DNA of 64,000 bases from Bacillota bacterium. GTDB taxonomy: Bacteria > Bacillota > Proteinivoracia > UBA4975 > VEMY01. The stretch spans positions 1-64,000 of the forward strand of contig VEMY01000002.1 in assembly GCA_009711825.1 (NCBI GenBank), written 5' to 3'. The notes under the pieces are model-generated. The model saw only the letters and a program-made list of their open reading frames with translations, made no database searches and was not told where the DNA came from. Each line of letters starts with the position of its first letter. Position 1 is the first letter of the stretch. This document shows positions 24,634 to 33,136 of this stretch, piece after piece. Both the position numbers and the translations under genes were made by a program.

Positions 24634-25383
24634 ATGCATCCAATACTATTTGAAATCGGAAATCTCACAGTCTATTCCTACGGTCTATTACTCGCGTTGG
24701 GCTTTATCCTTATCGTTTTCCTGGGGCGCCGGTGGTCGCCATCAATCGGCGTCAATCCAGAGAGTTTCTTTGACTTGACCGTTATCGCAATTCTTGGTGG
24801 CCTGCTGGGCGCATACATTAACTACATAGTCGCCTATGAATGGACTTATTATTCCGCTAATCCCATGGCGGTCTTCCGTTTCTGGGACGGTGGGCTTGTG
24901 TTTTTGGGCGGCCTGATCGGCGGTGTGTTGGCCGCGGTGGCGTTTATCATCCGCAAGCGTCTACCCCTCTGGGAAATAGCCGATTTGGCGGCGATTCTGA
25001 TTCCCGTGGGTTACGGCATGGGGCGCATCGGCTGTTTTTTGGCGGGATGCTGCGTCGGTCACACCACAGAGACAGTGTTTGGTGTTACATTTCCGGGCCT
25101 TCTGCTTCCCCGGCACCCAACTCAGCTCTATTCGGTGGCCCTCGCCCTGATTTTGTTCCTGTTTGCCCTCTGGTTTCGCAAACGCCGTCAGTTCAGCGGC
25201 CAGGCGTTTCTCTTTTACCTTGCCGGTTATGGTGTCGGACGCTTCCTGATTGAACTTTTGCGGGATAACCCCGAAATACTGCCTAACATTACCATCGCCC
25301 AGTTCACCGGCATTTTAATGATCGTTGCCGCCCTGATTCTCTACCCAATATTAAAGAAACACTTTCCGTTACCAAATCGCTAA
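24634..25383 (+). CDS. lgt: Prolipoprotein diacylglyceryl transferase
   Basis: 249 residues, seven transmembrane segments; transfers diacylglycerol from phosphatidylglycerol to the lipobox Cys of prolipoproteins. Begins MHPILFEIGNLTVYSYGLLL; has WDGGLVFLGGLIGG and the signature GMGRIGCFLAGCCVG, a Cys-containing variant of the usual GR.GNF.NGE motif that is common in some lineages; then HPTQLYSVALALI and GRFLIELLR. GGGAGGG precedes ATG 24634. A terminator follows directly. Confidence 0.93.
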   Translation: MHPILFEIGNLTVYSYGLLLALGFILIVFLGRRWSPSIGVNPESFFDLTVIAILGGLLGAYINYIVAYEWTYYSANPMAVFRFWDGGLVFLGGLIGGVLAAVAFIIRKRLPLWEIADLAAILIPVGYGMGRIGCFLAGCCVGHTTETVFGVTFPGLLLPRHPTQLYSVALALILFLFALWFRKRRQFSGQAFLFYLAGYGVGRFLIELLRDNPEILPNITIAQFTGILMIVAALILYPILKKHFPLPNR

Positions 25384-25407
25384 AGAGCCGCACGGCTCTT
25401 TTTTTTA
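25382..25407 (+). terminator. Rho-independent terminator after lgt
   Basis: AAAGAGCCG, CA loop, CGGCTCTTT (25382-25401), followed by a run of T. Confidence 0.85.
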
Positions 25408-25519
25408 TGGGTGAGTTAATAAGTGGCAATGGAGAAGGAATACTATTATTTAGATACACCTCACATGGGCAAATATCATACTCTGATGTATAAAACTGAA
25501 AAAGCAAGGATGTGAGGGC

Positions 25520-26908
25520 ATGTTTAACGGAGCCAAAAGCATACATCTTATTGGTATCGGGGGCTATGGCATGAGTGCCCTGGCCAAGTTGCTGTTGGAA
25601 ATGGGTTACCAGGTCAGCGGCTCTGATTTAACTCCTTCTGATATCACCCGCCACCTCACCGAGATGGGGGCGGAAATTTTCTTTGGCCATTCTGAGGAAC
25701 ATGTTGAAGGAAGAGATTTATTTGTTTATTCAACGGCAATACCGGCTGAGAATACTGAATTACAAGCTGCCAGACGCCAAGGGACGGTGCTGCATCGTTC
25801 CGAATTGCTGGCCGAGTTTTTAAACAGCCACAAAGGTATTGCCGTATCTGGCGCCCATGGGAAGACAACTACAACGACGATGCTTGCCCAGATCATGGAG
25901 ACTGCCCGCTTAGACCCCACTGCCTTGATTGGCGGTGAAATCAAGAGTTTTTCCGGTACCGCCAAGCTGGGGAAAAGTGAATATTTGATTGCAGAAGCGG
26001 ACGAGAGCGATGAATCTTTCGCTCGCTATCAACCCTGGATTGCTGTAATCACCAATATCGAACCCGACCACCTAGAGCATTATGACGGCGATTTCAGCCG
26101 CCTGCTCAAAGGCTATGGCCGTTTTTTGCACAATGTCTATCCCGAGGGGTTCGCGATTGTGCCCGAGGGCGATGAGTGGTTTAAGCAGATTCGCCATCAT
26201 GGCCGCTGCCAGATTTTGACCTTTGGTTATGAGGGGGGTGATTATGCGGCACGGAATCAGAAGCTGCTGCCCCGTGGCAGCGAGTTCAGCCTCTATCGCA
26301 GAGATGAACATTTGGCCGATATTCGCTTGGCCGTGCCCGGCAGGCATAATGTGTTAAATGCAACGGCCGCGGCGGCTGTGGCCCTTGAGCTGGGGGTCAG
26401 TGTCGAAGCTGTCGTCACTGCTCTCGGCAAGTTTCAGGCGGCTAAACGCCGGTTTCAGGTCCTGGCCGATGGGGACATCCTGATTGTAGACGACTATGCC
26501 CATCATCCCACCGAGGTCAAGGCGACTTTGGAGGCGGCCCGCCGTGCCGGCTCCGGCCGCGTAATCGCAATATTTCAGCCCCATCGCTACACCCGCACCC
26601 AGTATTTTATGGATGAGTTTGCTACCGCGTTCAATGACGCCGACATTGTCATTCTCGACGAAATTTACGCCGCCTCGGAAAAGCCACTGCCCGGCATTAG
26701 CTCAGCCCGCCTGGCGGAGGCAATGGCCGCCCAACATGAGGGCGTAGTCCTGCAGATAAGTGGGTTTGAGAAGATTGTAGCCCATGTCCAGGAACAGTGT
26801 CAGCCCGGAGATTTGATTATTACCATGGGCGCCGGAGACATTTGGAAGGTAAGCCACGAACTTGCAAAGAACTGGCACTGTGGTTTGCAGGGAAATAAGA
26901 CGCATTAG
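25520..26908 (+). CDS. murC: UDP-N-acetylmuramate-L-alanine ligase (MurC), copy 1
   Basis: 462 residues. Rossmann motif HLIGIGGYGMSALAKLLL, ATP loop GAHGKTTTTTML, AEADESDESF, NIEPDHLEHYDGDF, DDYAHHPTEVKATL and FQPHRYTRTQYF: the complete MurC signature set. The AEADESD acidic motif is canonical. It adds L-Ala to UDP-MurNAc in peptidoglycan synthesis. It is followed after ~40 bases by a second MurC homologue. No other mur genes are near. Confidence 0.9.
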   Translation: MFNGAKSIHLIGIGGYGMSALAKLLLEMGYQVSGSDLTPSDITRHLTEMGAEIFFGHSEEHVEGRDLFVYSTAIPAENTELQAARRQGTVLHRSELLAEFLNSHKGIAVSGAHGKTTTTTMLAQIMETARLDPTALIGGEIKSFSGTAKLGKSEYLIAEADESDESFARYQPWIAVITNIEPDHLEHYDGDFSRLLKGYGRFLHNVYPEGFAIVPEGDEWFKQIRHHGRCQILTFGYEGGDYAARNQKLLPRGSEFSLYRRDEHLADIRLAVPGRHNVLNATAAAAVALELGVSVEAVVTALGKFQAAKRRFQVLADGDILIVDDYAHHPTEVKATLEAARRAGSGRVIAIFQPHRYTRTQYFMDEFATAFNDADIVILDEIYAASEKPLPGISSARLAEAMAAQHEGVVLQISGFEKIVAHVQEQCQPGDLIITMGAGDIWKVSHELAKNWHCGLQGNKTH

Positions 26909-26947
26909 TAGAATTTAACGGGGAGGAAACATAGGAGGGTATAACAG

Positions 26948-28330
26948 ATGCACAAACAACATGTACATTTTGTGGGTATTGGCGGCATGGGAATGAGCGC
27001 CATCGCCCGCATAATGCTGGAAAGAGGTTACACTGTAAGCGGAAGTGATTTACGCAGCACTGAGTTGACCGAAAATCTGCAACGGATGGGAGCCAATATT
27101 TATCGAGGCCACAGCCGCAATTACCTCAGGGGCGCAGACTTGGTTGTATATTCCAGTGCGGTGCCCAATGATAATCCCGAGCTTTCCGCCGCCCGGGAAG
27201 CAAATATGAATTTGTTGCACCGGGCGGATATGCTGGCTCGGATTATCAATGAAGAGCGGGGAATCGCGATTGCCGGCGCCCATGGCAAAACAACCACCAC
27301 ATCAATGATGGGATTGATTCTGTCTGCCTGTGGCCATGATCCCACGGTGATGGTAGGCGCTTTCAGCGATGATTTGGCGGGCAACGCCCGGCTGGGCCGG
27401 GGCCCGTTCGTGGTGGCGGAAGCCTGCGAGAGCGATCATTCTTTTCTTAAGTACAACCCCTATGCGGCAATAATCACAAATGTTGACCCCGATCATCTGG
27501 AGAACTATGACGGCGATTTTGACAAGCTTATCGATGCCTATCGCCAGTTTTTGGACAAGATTAAGCCCGACGGGTTCTCGGTGCTTTGTACCGACGATCC
27601 GATTTTGGCCGAGATGCACAAAGAAGTAACTGGCCATCGGGTTTATTCCTACGGCTTTAACCAGGACGCCGATTACCGGGCATACAATCTTGAGTTCTCA
27701 CCGGGAGGCAGCACCTATGATCTCTGCCATCAGGGCGAGAAGCTAGCGGAAGTCCGGTTGAGCGTGCCCGGAGAGCACAACGTTCTCAATTCGCTGGCCG
27801 TGCTGGCCGTTGGACATCGGCTGGGGCTGGACGTTACTGCCCTGGCCCGGGCGATTGTCAACTTCCATGGGGCGCGTCGTCGCTTCCAGGTAATTGGCAC
27901 CCACAATGATATCACCGTGGTCGATGACTATGCCCATCACCCCACCGAAATCATTGCGACCCTCAAGGCGGCCAAATTGCAGCAGAAAAAACGGGTAGTG
28001 GCGTTTTTCCAACCCAAGCGCTATACCCGGACCCAGTTTTTGTTTAAAGAGTTCAGTACCGCATTTGGCGACACTGATATCTTGGTTATGTCGGAGATTT
28101 TCCCCTTCGGCGAGGCGCCGATTCCGGGGATAACTTCCGAGGCTCTGGCCACAGCGATTGAAAAAAACACCGGTCGCCCAATCACCCTCCTGCCCTATAA
28201 GCACGCCCTGATCGTGGATAAGTTCATGGAAATCCTGCGCCCCGGCGATCTTGCGATGATTATGGGCGCCGGCGACGATATCGCCGATTTGGCGAAAAAG
28301 GTCTTTGCCGCCGTCCAGAAGCAAAAATGA
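26948..28330 (+). CDS. MurC-like ligase, copy 2 (tandem paralogue)
   Basis: 460 residues, collinear with the upstream gene: HFVGIGGMGMSAIARIML, GAHGKTTTTSMM, NVDPDHLENYDGDF, DDYAHHPTEIIATL and FQPKRYTRTQFLF. The acidic motif here is AEACESDHSF, with Cys replacing the conserved Asp of AEADESD. The two copies differ throughout, so the duplication is old. It may be the housekeeping enzyme or a paralogue with another amino acid or substrate; Mpl and cyanophycin-type ligases look less similar. Its TGA overlaps the next ATG (ATGA). Confidence 0.88.
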   Translation: MHKQHVHFVGIGGMGMSAIARIMLERGYTVSGSDLRSTELTENLQRMGANIYRGHSRNYLRGADLVVYSSAVPNDNPELSAAREANMNLLHRADMLARIINEERGIAIAGAHGKTTTTSMMGLILSACGHDPTVMVGAFSDDLAGNARLGRGPFVVAEACESDHSFLKYNPYAAIITNVDPDHLENYDGDFDKLIDAYRQFLDKIKPDGFSVLCTDDPILAEMHKEVTGHRVYSYGFNQDADYRAYNLEFSPGGSTYDLCHQGEKLAEVRLSVPGEHNVLNSLAVLAVGHRLGLDVTALARAIVNFHGARRRFQVIGTHNDITVVDDYAHHPTEIIATLKAAKLQQKKRVVAFFQPKRYTRTQFLFKEFSTAFGDTDILVMSEIFPFGEAPIPGITSEALATAIEKNTGRPITLLPYKHALIVDKFMEILRPGDLAMIMGAGDDIADLAKKVFAAVQKQK

Positions 28331-29616
28331 GTGAACAGCTGCTTCACCAGTCGGTAAGTAAATTTAATATCCTGCCCCTGACCTCCCGCTGCGGCGTTGG
28401 CTGCGTATTTTGCAGCCACCGCTATAATCCGCCTGGGGTCAGGGCGGTTTTTTTCGGCGAGCTCCCGGTGGACAAGGTTCAGGAGCTAATGGTATTCCTC
28501 GATGGCAACAAAAAGATTTACATCGGTGAATCAGCCACCTTACTTTGTGAGGGTGAACCCCTGCTCCACCCCCATTTTGACGAAATCCTGGTTGAATTGC
28601 GCCGTCAGCTGCCCCGAACGCCGATTCAACTTACAACCAATGCGGTTAAACTTGCTGCATATCTTGATGCGTTGGCCGCTGCCCGGCCACTGGAGCTGGT
28701 GGTTTCACTGAACAGCGCCAATCCCCGTATGCGCCGGGAGCTGATGGGGGCCCATGGGGCGGAAGCGGCGCTGGGGGCTGTGGCTAGGCTGCAGAAGTTG
28801 GAACTTCCCTGGCATGCCAGCCTTGTGCTCATGCCACATATCACCGGTTGGCAGGATGTGGAAAACAGCATTGCCTTTGCCTGTGAGCACGGAGCCACCA
28901 GCGTGCGGCTGCTCTTGCCCGGGTTTTCCAAATTGGCTTCGGTGGACTGGGCTGCGATCGAGGCGATTCCGAGGGCGGTCCGGGAGCGGCTTTCCGACTG
29001 GCGTCAGAAGTTTCCTCTGCCCCTGACTATGGAACCCCCTTTGCTGAATGATCTCATCCCCCGGGTAGCCGGGGTTTTGCCCAACAGCCCTGCCGCCGGC
29101 GCTCTCAGGCCCGACGATGTTGTTGAGACGATAAACGGCCAGGCGCCATGGAGCCGGGTTGACGCTTTTAACAAATTGTTTGGCTTGGAGAAACCGCTGC
29201 TCCGCGTGCGCCGACAGCAGCGGACCATCGAGCTTACCCTAAATAAACAGGCCCGCAGTCCATCGGGAGTTGTGATGGACCGGGACCTAGACCCTGGAGA
29301 TATGGAACGGGCCCGGGCGCTGGCAGCGGGTGCGGGGAGGGTGCTGCTGCTCACATCAACCTGGGCCGCCCCGTTATGGGAACAGGTTGTGCCTGCCGCC
29401 TGGCAGGTTAAACCTGTGCCGAGCTGGTTCTTTGGCGGTACTATTGCCGCCGCTGGGTTGCTCACTGCCTCCGATTACCTCGCGGTCCTGGAGGAATGTG
29501 ATTTAGCAGGGGTGGAGAGAATTCTCTTGCCGCCTGTCTCCTTCGATCAGTCTGGCCGCGATCTCCGCGGCGAGCTGGTGCCCGACTTAGGTCAGCGCAT
29601 ATCGTTTTCGTTGTAA
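28327..29616 (+). CDS. Radical SAM protein with PDZ-like and DUF512-like C-terminus
   Basis: 429 residues. Radical SAM iron-sulfur motif CGVGCVFC (Cx3Cx2C, ~22-29), GEGEP-like site CEGEPLLHPHFDEIL, then LTTNAVKLA and a TIM-barrel-like part to ~230. A PDZ-like segment follows (VAGVLPNSPAAGALRPDDVV, ETINGQ, ~250-300), then a C-terminal domain with VVMDRDLDPGDMERA and FFGGTIAAAGLLTASDYL, as in DUF512 proteins. In DUF512 proteins I know the PDZ comes first, so this order is unusual. Function unknown; coupled to the second murC by an ATGA overlap. Confidence 0.8.
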   Translation: MSEQLLHQSVSKFNILPLTSRCGVGCVFCSHRYNPPGVRAVFFGELPVDKVQELMVFLDGNKKIYIGESATLLCEGEPLLHPHFDEILVELRRQLPRTPIQLTTNAVKLAAYLDALAAARPLELVVSLNSANPRMRRELMGAHGAEAALGAVARLQKLELPWHASLVLMPHITGWQDVENSIAFACEHGATSVRLLLPGFSKLASVDWAAIEAIPRAVRERLSDWRQKFPLPLTMEPPLLNDLIPRVAGVLPNSPAAGALRPDDVVETINGQAPWSRVDAFNKLFGLEKPLLRVRRQQRTIELTLNKQARSPSGVVMDRDLDPGDMERARALAAGAGRVLLLTSTWAAPLWEQVVPAAWQVKPVPSWFFGGTIAAAGLLTASDYLAVLEECDLAGVERILLPPVSFDQSGRDLRGELVPDLGQRISFSL

Positions 29617-29617
29617 C

Positions 29618-30517
29618 CTAACTCAGAAGCACGCGGATATCCGGCAATGCTTCACTGGCGGCTTTCTCGCCCCGCTCCATGCACTCCTGGAGCTTGTGAA
29701 AGTCTGTCAGGCCCACATCGTATATCTTGGGATTAATCACATAATCGGCGGCCCGGACACCCCGCATCAGGGTTATCTGTCGGGCCATGATATCTACAGC
29801 CTGGGCGGCGATGGTAAATGCGTTGTCCAGGCTTTTTTGCTGTTGGCCGGGATATCCCAGGTTTACCGCCAACACGCGGTTGGCGCCCATTGCCCTGAGA
29901 ACTTCGCTGGGCAAATTGTCCACCACGCCGCCGTCCACCAGCGTGCGGCCATGCTTCTTCACCGGGCTGAATACGCCGGGTATTGCCGTGCTGGCCCGGA
30001 GCGCGTCCACCAGGTTGTTGCCTTCCACCATGGTCAGGGACTGGCTGAGGGCAGCTCGCTCCAGTCTTTGCCCGGCGCTGTGGAAGCAAATCGGTTCTCC
30101 AGATTGAATATCCGTCGCCATTACCGCCAGGGGGATATGGGTGTCGTAGAATCGCTTGTGCATCGTCACCGAATCGATCCACTCTGCCAACTTTGCCCCC
30201 CGGAGCAGACCGTCGGGGAGTTGTCGATAAAGTTGTGGCGGCGCCCGTAGAATGTAGAGAATAAGATTGAACAAAAGGTTCCAAAAGCTTCGCCAGGATA
30301 TGTTTAAATCATAGAGCCTGGCTGCTGAGAGCTCCTGCATGATTTCCTGCATGTGTCGGGCGGAGAATCCCAGGGCATAGAGGGCCGCGACCAGGCTGCC
30401 GCTGCTGGTGCCGGCGATGTAATCCGGCGCCAGGTCATTTTCTTCCAAAACCGCCAGCACCCCGATATGGGCTGCGCCCCGCAGGGCGCCGCCGCTGAGT
30501 GCGAGACCCCAGTTCAT
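29618..30517 (-). CDS. Patatin-like phospholipase (RssA type)
   Basis: 299 residues. NWGLALSGGALRGAAHIG is the oxyanion-hole glycine motif, GTSSGSLV the nucleophile elbow (GxSxG) and VDGGVVDNLP the catalytic Asp motif, all in correct order. It hydrolyses acyl ester bonds of lipids, presumably at the inner membrane face. The start is ATG 30517 with GGGGGTGG a few bases upstream; the longer frame to 30706 is non-coding. It is convergent with the radical SAM gene, one base from its stop. Confidence 0.9.
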   Translation of the reverse strand: MNWGLALSGGALRGAAHIGVLAVLEENDLAPDYIAGTSSGSLVAALYALGFSARHMQEIMQELSAARLYDLNISWRSFWNLLFNLILYILRAPPQLYRQLPDGLLRGAKLAEWIDSVTMHKRFYDTHIPLAVMATDIQSGEPICFHSAGQRLERAALSQSLTMVEGNNLVDALRASTAIPGVFSPVKKHGRTLVDGGVVDNLPSEVLRAMGANRVLAVNLGYPGQQQKSLDNAFTIAAQAVDIMARQITLMRGVRAADYVINPKIYDVGLTDFHKLQECMERGEKAASEALPDIRVLLS

Positions 30518-30624
30518 AAATGCCACCCCCCTGCTACAGACTATGAAAAATTTAACTCTATGTGCCGGGAACCTTTGGTAAGGCGTGTTGACTAATATAT
30601 AGAAGAAATTTGCCCGGAGCGGGT

Positions 30625-30652
30625 GGGAGCAGGAGAACCGTCCCCGTGCTCC
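30625..30652. repeat. Dispersed palindromic repeat, family A (copy 3)
   Basis: GGGAGCAGGAGAACCGTCCC followed by CGTGCTCC; identical to the copy at 31195-31222, 570 bases away. It ends three bases before the ATG of the small membrane-protein gene. Confidence 0.85.
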
Positions 30653-30655
30653 GCA

Positions 30656-30973
30656 ATGGATCTGGCTGCCTTCAGCCGTCAAAATCAAAATGAAGCCCGA
30701 AAACACTCACTGCGGGCCCTGAAATTTCTCGGCCTTCTGGCCGCTCTGCTCTACCCGTTCTACGATAAAACCGTTGAGTTATTGATGGCGGAGCTGCTTG
30801 CCACCGGTTGGGAATATAGGGCGCTTGCCCCCCTGCTTTTAGCACTGGGCTGTGTGTTGGCAGCAGGGTTTGTGCTGGGGACCTTGGGCATAATAATCGA
30901 GGATTTGCTGCTACGGTTTAGCAGCTCAAAGAAACGCCAGCTCCGGGAAATTGCGAATCTGCTGGACGAATAA
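30656..30973 (+). CDS. Small membrane protein of unknown function
   Basis: 105 residues with two transmembrane segments (LKFLGLLAALLYPFY and the strongly hydrophobic 55-85 region) and a basic C-terminal tail (SSSKKRQLREIANLL). No family recognised. ATG 30656 lacks a ribosome binding site because a family A repeat sits immediately upstream. An in-frame GTG at 30623 would place the repeat inside the coding region as an N-terminal extension. The insertion may have separated the gene from its original start. Confidence 0.5.
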   Translation: MDLAAFSRQNQNEARKHSLRALKFLGLLAALLYPFYDKTVELLMAELLATGWEYRALAPLLLALGCVLAAGFVLGTLGIIIEDLLLRFSSSKKRQLREIANLLDE

Positions 30974-31094
30974 ATTTTCCAGGCGCAGCAAACGAACCGC
31001 CCGCAATTTTGCGCATACTATAGAAGCAGACACTAGCAAGAAAGCTTCTTCCCCGCCGACAGTGCTGGGCACTATGCCCAATGCTGTTCATATA

Positions 31095-31129
31095 GATATG
31101 CCCCGGGAATTTATTTCCCGGGGCATATC
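31095..31129. terminator. Long hairpin between convergent genes
   Basis: GATATGCCCCGGGAA (31095-31109) pairs perfectly with TTCCCGGGGCATATC (31115-31129) around a short AT loop. No T-run follows on either side, so it is a terminator only by position, between the genes ending at 30973 (+) and 31222 (-). The rest of 30974-31194 has no recognisable feature. Confidence 0.5.
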
Positions 31130-31194
31130 ATTAGTTAGCCACACATGGTGGCTTTTTTGCTTTGATTTGTGACTCCCGGCCCTGGTTCGTGGGC

Positions 31195-31222
31195 GGGAGC
31201 AGGAGAACCGTCCCCGTGCTCC
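31195..31222. repeat. Dispersed palindromic repeat, family A (copy 4)
   Basis: Identical to the copy at 30625-30652. Its last bases touch the stop codon of pncB on the opposite strand. Confidence 0.85.
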
Positions 31223-32511
31223 TATTGGTTGCCGTTGAGGGCGACGGGGTGGAGACGGCTGTAGTCCCCTTTTTTGCGGCCAATTTTGGCGCAGGGACGG
31301 CCATCCACTTCAACGATGTCGGCGGTGACATCGACTTTGCTTTTCAAGAGCTTAGAGCCAACGCCGTAGAGATCCACCGGCACACCCAGGCGTTCAAAGA
31401 GGCCGATTTTCTTTTCGTCAAAGCCGCCGGAGACCATGATCTTGACCTTATCCAGGCCCACCTGGTCAAAACGCTCCCGAACCCGCCAGACAAGTTCCGG
31501 ACAGACGCCCAGGGAGTCTTCGTTATGGGGAATCACGGACTTGTCCCGAAGGCTACCCGAGGTGTCCAGTCGCACGCCCCAGATTTTATTCTTGCCTTGG
31601 CCAATTACCGGCGAGGGGTCGGTGAGGCCGGGGATGAAATCTTTACCGGTGAACTTCTTATAGAAGTCCCCAATTACACGTAAACTGGTGCCGACACAAT
31701 CGTTGTCCCAGTCCACCAGGATTACCCGGTTCACTTCCGGTGGAATGTGCTCGTCAAAGGCCATGGCGGCTTTCGATGAAGAACCTTGGTAAGAGGCTAT
31801 TAAAGCGTGGGGGATTGTGCCCAGTGCTTCGGCGCCCCAGTAGTCGGCGTTGGCATCGGTGGAGACGCCGAAGGCGCCGGCTTTGAAGGCGGCATAGCCG
31901 TCGGTGGTTTGCACCCAGTGATGGTCAAAGCGGGCGGAGAAGAAGATGATTGGCTTGTCCTGGGCTGCATCGACCACTCGCTTGACGCTGGTGGCAGTGC
32001 TGGTGGCCCGGGCGATAACGCCCAGCAGCAAAGTCTCTAAATAGCCGAAATAAACCGGATCGCCTTTGATGACCAACACCGGCTCGCCAAACCGGACTTT
32101 ATCGCCGTCATACAAGGCGCTTACTTCCAACTCATCCCATTTGTCCACCCACAGGTCCATGAGCGCTTCCCGCAACTGAATACGCTCTTTGGTTCCTGTT
32201 TCCAGACCCTTGCGGTCCAGTTGGTATTCGGCAATGGCGATTTGGTCCTCCACCTTTAGCAACTGTTGGAACAGCTTATCAGCCTGATCCACATCGGTGT
32301 AGTATCCGGTGCCACAGCGCAGGATGGCGCAGGCTTCATCTAAACCGGCTATCACCGAATCGGCCCGGGGGAAAAACTGGTAGATTACCGACTGATGTTT
32401 TTTATCCCGTCGCAAGATATCGACAAAGCGGGTGAAATACTTGTCCGAATAGTAGCCGGCCCGAATCCGTTCAATGGGAACTTTGAATACATGGGGAGCA
32501 AGACGTTTCAT
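31222..32511 (-). CDS. pncB: Nicotinate phosphoribosyltransferase
   Basis: 429 residues; converts nicotinate and PRPP to nicotinate mononucleotide in NAD salvage. Family motifs: SARFDHHWVQTTDGYAAFKA, GVSTDANADYWGAEALGTIPHALI, the phosphate-binding IPHNEDSLG and KIMVSGGFDEKKIG…VDLYGVGSKL. ATG 32511 lies just after the nicotinamidase stop, with GGAGGTGA inside that gene. Together they form a two-step nicotinamide salvage operon (amide to acid to NaMN). Confidence 0.9.
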   Translation of the reverse strand: MKRLAPHVFKVPIERIRAGYYSDKYFTRFVDILRRDKKHQSVIYQFFPRADSVIAGLDEACAILRCGTGYYTDVDQADKLFQQLLKVEDQIAIAEYQLDRKGLETGTKERIQLREALMDLWVDKWDELEVSALYDGDKVRFGEPVLVIKGDPVYFGYLETLLLGVIARATSTATSVKRVVDAAQDKPIIFFSARFDHHWVQTTDGYAAFKAGAFGVSTDANADYWGAEALGTIPHALIASYQGSSSKAAMAFDEHIPPEVNRVILVDWDNDCVGTSLRVIGDFYKKFTGKDFIPGLTDPSPVIGQGKNKIWGVRLDTSGSLRDKSVIPHNEDSLGVCPELVWRVRERFDQVGLDKVKIMVSGGFDEKKIGLFERLGVPVDLYGVGSKLLKSKVDVTADIVEVDGRPCAKIGRKKGDYSRLHPVALNGNQ

Positions 32512-32512
32512 T

Positions 32513-33037
32513 TTACTTCACCTCCGCGCCAAGAATGGTTTGCATATGTGTGAGAGCGAATTTGTGGGCTTCCTGGTCAAAGGAGTCCACAGAGTTTGTA
32601 TGCACAATTGTCGGGATGTCGCGGTTGCGAAGCTCCTCCACGGTGTGCAAAACACAGATATTAGTGCAGACACCGACCACTTCCACAAGTTCCGGATTCA
32701 GCTCAGCAAGCAGCCACTGGAGGCCGGTGTCATGAAACGCGCTGTAGCGGGTCTTACGAATTGAGCTGTGGTTTTGGTACCCGGCAAGGGCGTCGTCAAT
32801 TTCCGCTGTAAGTTCTGCGCCCCGGGTATTCGCCACGCAATGGACAGGAAAGCGTTCGAATTCCAAGTCATCGGGGGCGTGCCAGTCCTGGGTGGTGATG
32901 ACGGGCCAGTTTGCTGCCCGAAACTCCCGGATGCGCTCCCGAATTGGCGCAAGCAGCTTTTGAGCGCCGGGGAAGGAGAGGGCGCCGTCAGGATTAACAA
33001 AATCCCTTTGCATGTCGATAACAATAAGTACGTGCAT
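32513..33037 (-). CDS. pncA: Nicotinamidase / isochorismatase-family hydrolase
   Basis: 174 residues. Catalytic triad visible: D9 in VIDMQRDFVNP, Lys in SIRKTRYSAF (~94) and Cys in VGVCTNICVLHT (~122). Metal-site region TTQDWHAPDD. Nicotinamidases of this family give nicotinate and ammonia; the adjacent pncB supports this role over other cysteine hydrolases. ATG 33037 follows AGGAGGTTGGAGCG. Confidence 0.85.
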   Translation of the reverse strand: MHVLIVIDMQRDFVNPDGALSFPGAQKLLAPIRERIREFRAANWPVITTQDWHAPDDLEFERFPVHCVANTRGAELTAEIDDALAGYQNHSSIRKTRYSAFHDTGLQWLLAELNPELVEVVGVCTNICVLHTVEELRNRDIPTIVHTNSVDSFDQEAHKFALTHMQTILGAEVK

Positions 33038-33136
33038 CGCTCCAACCTCCTGGTCGTTATGAATCTATTTTAACCTTAATTGCCTGGCCTGGCAATTGCG
33101 CGGAATATCATGTGCCGGCAGGGCCAGAATATCGGG

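Noticed and set aside
29618-30706. 362-codon version of the patatin-like gene
   Set aside because: The first 63 codons show no family similarity; ATG 30517 has a strong ribosome binding site and starts at the conserved glycine motif.
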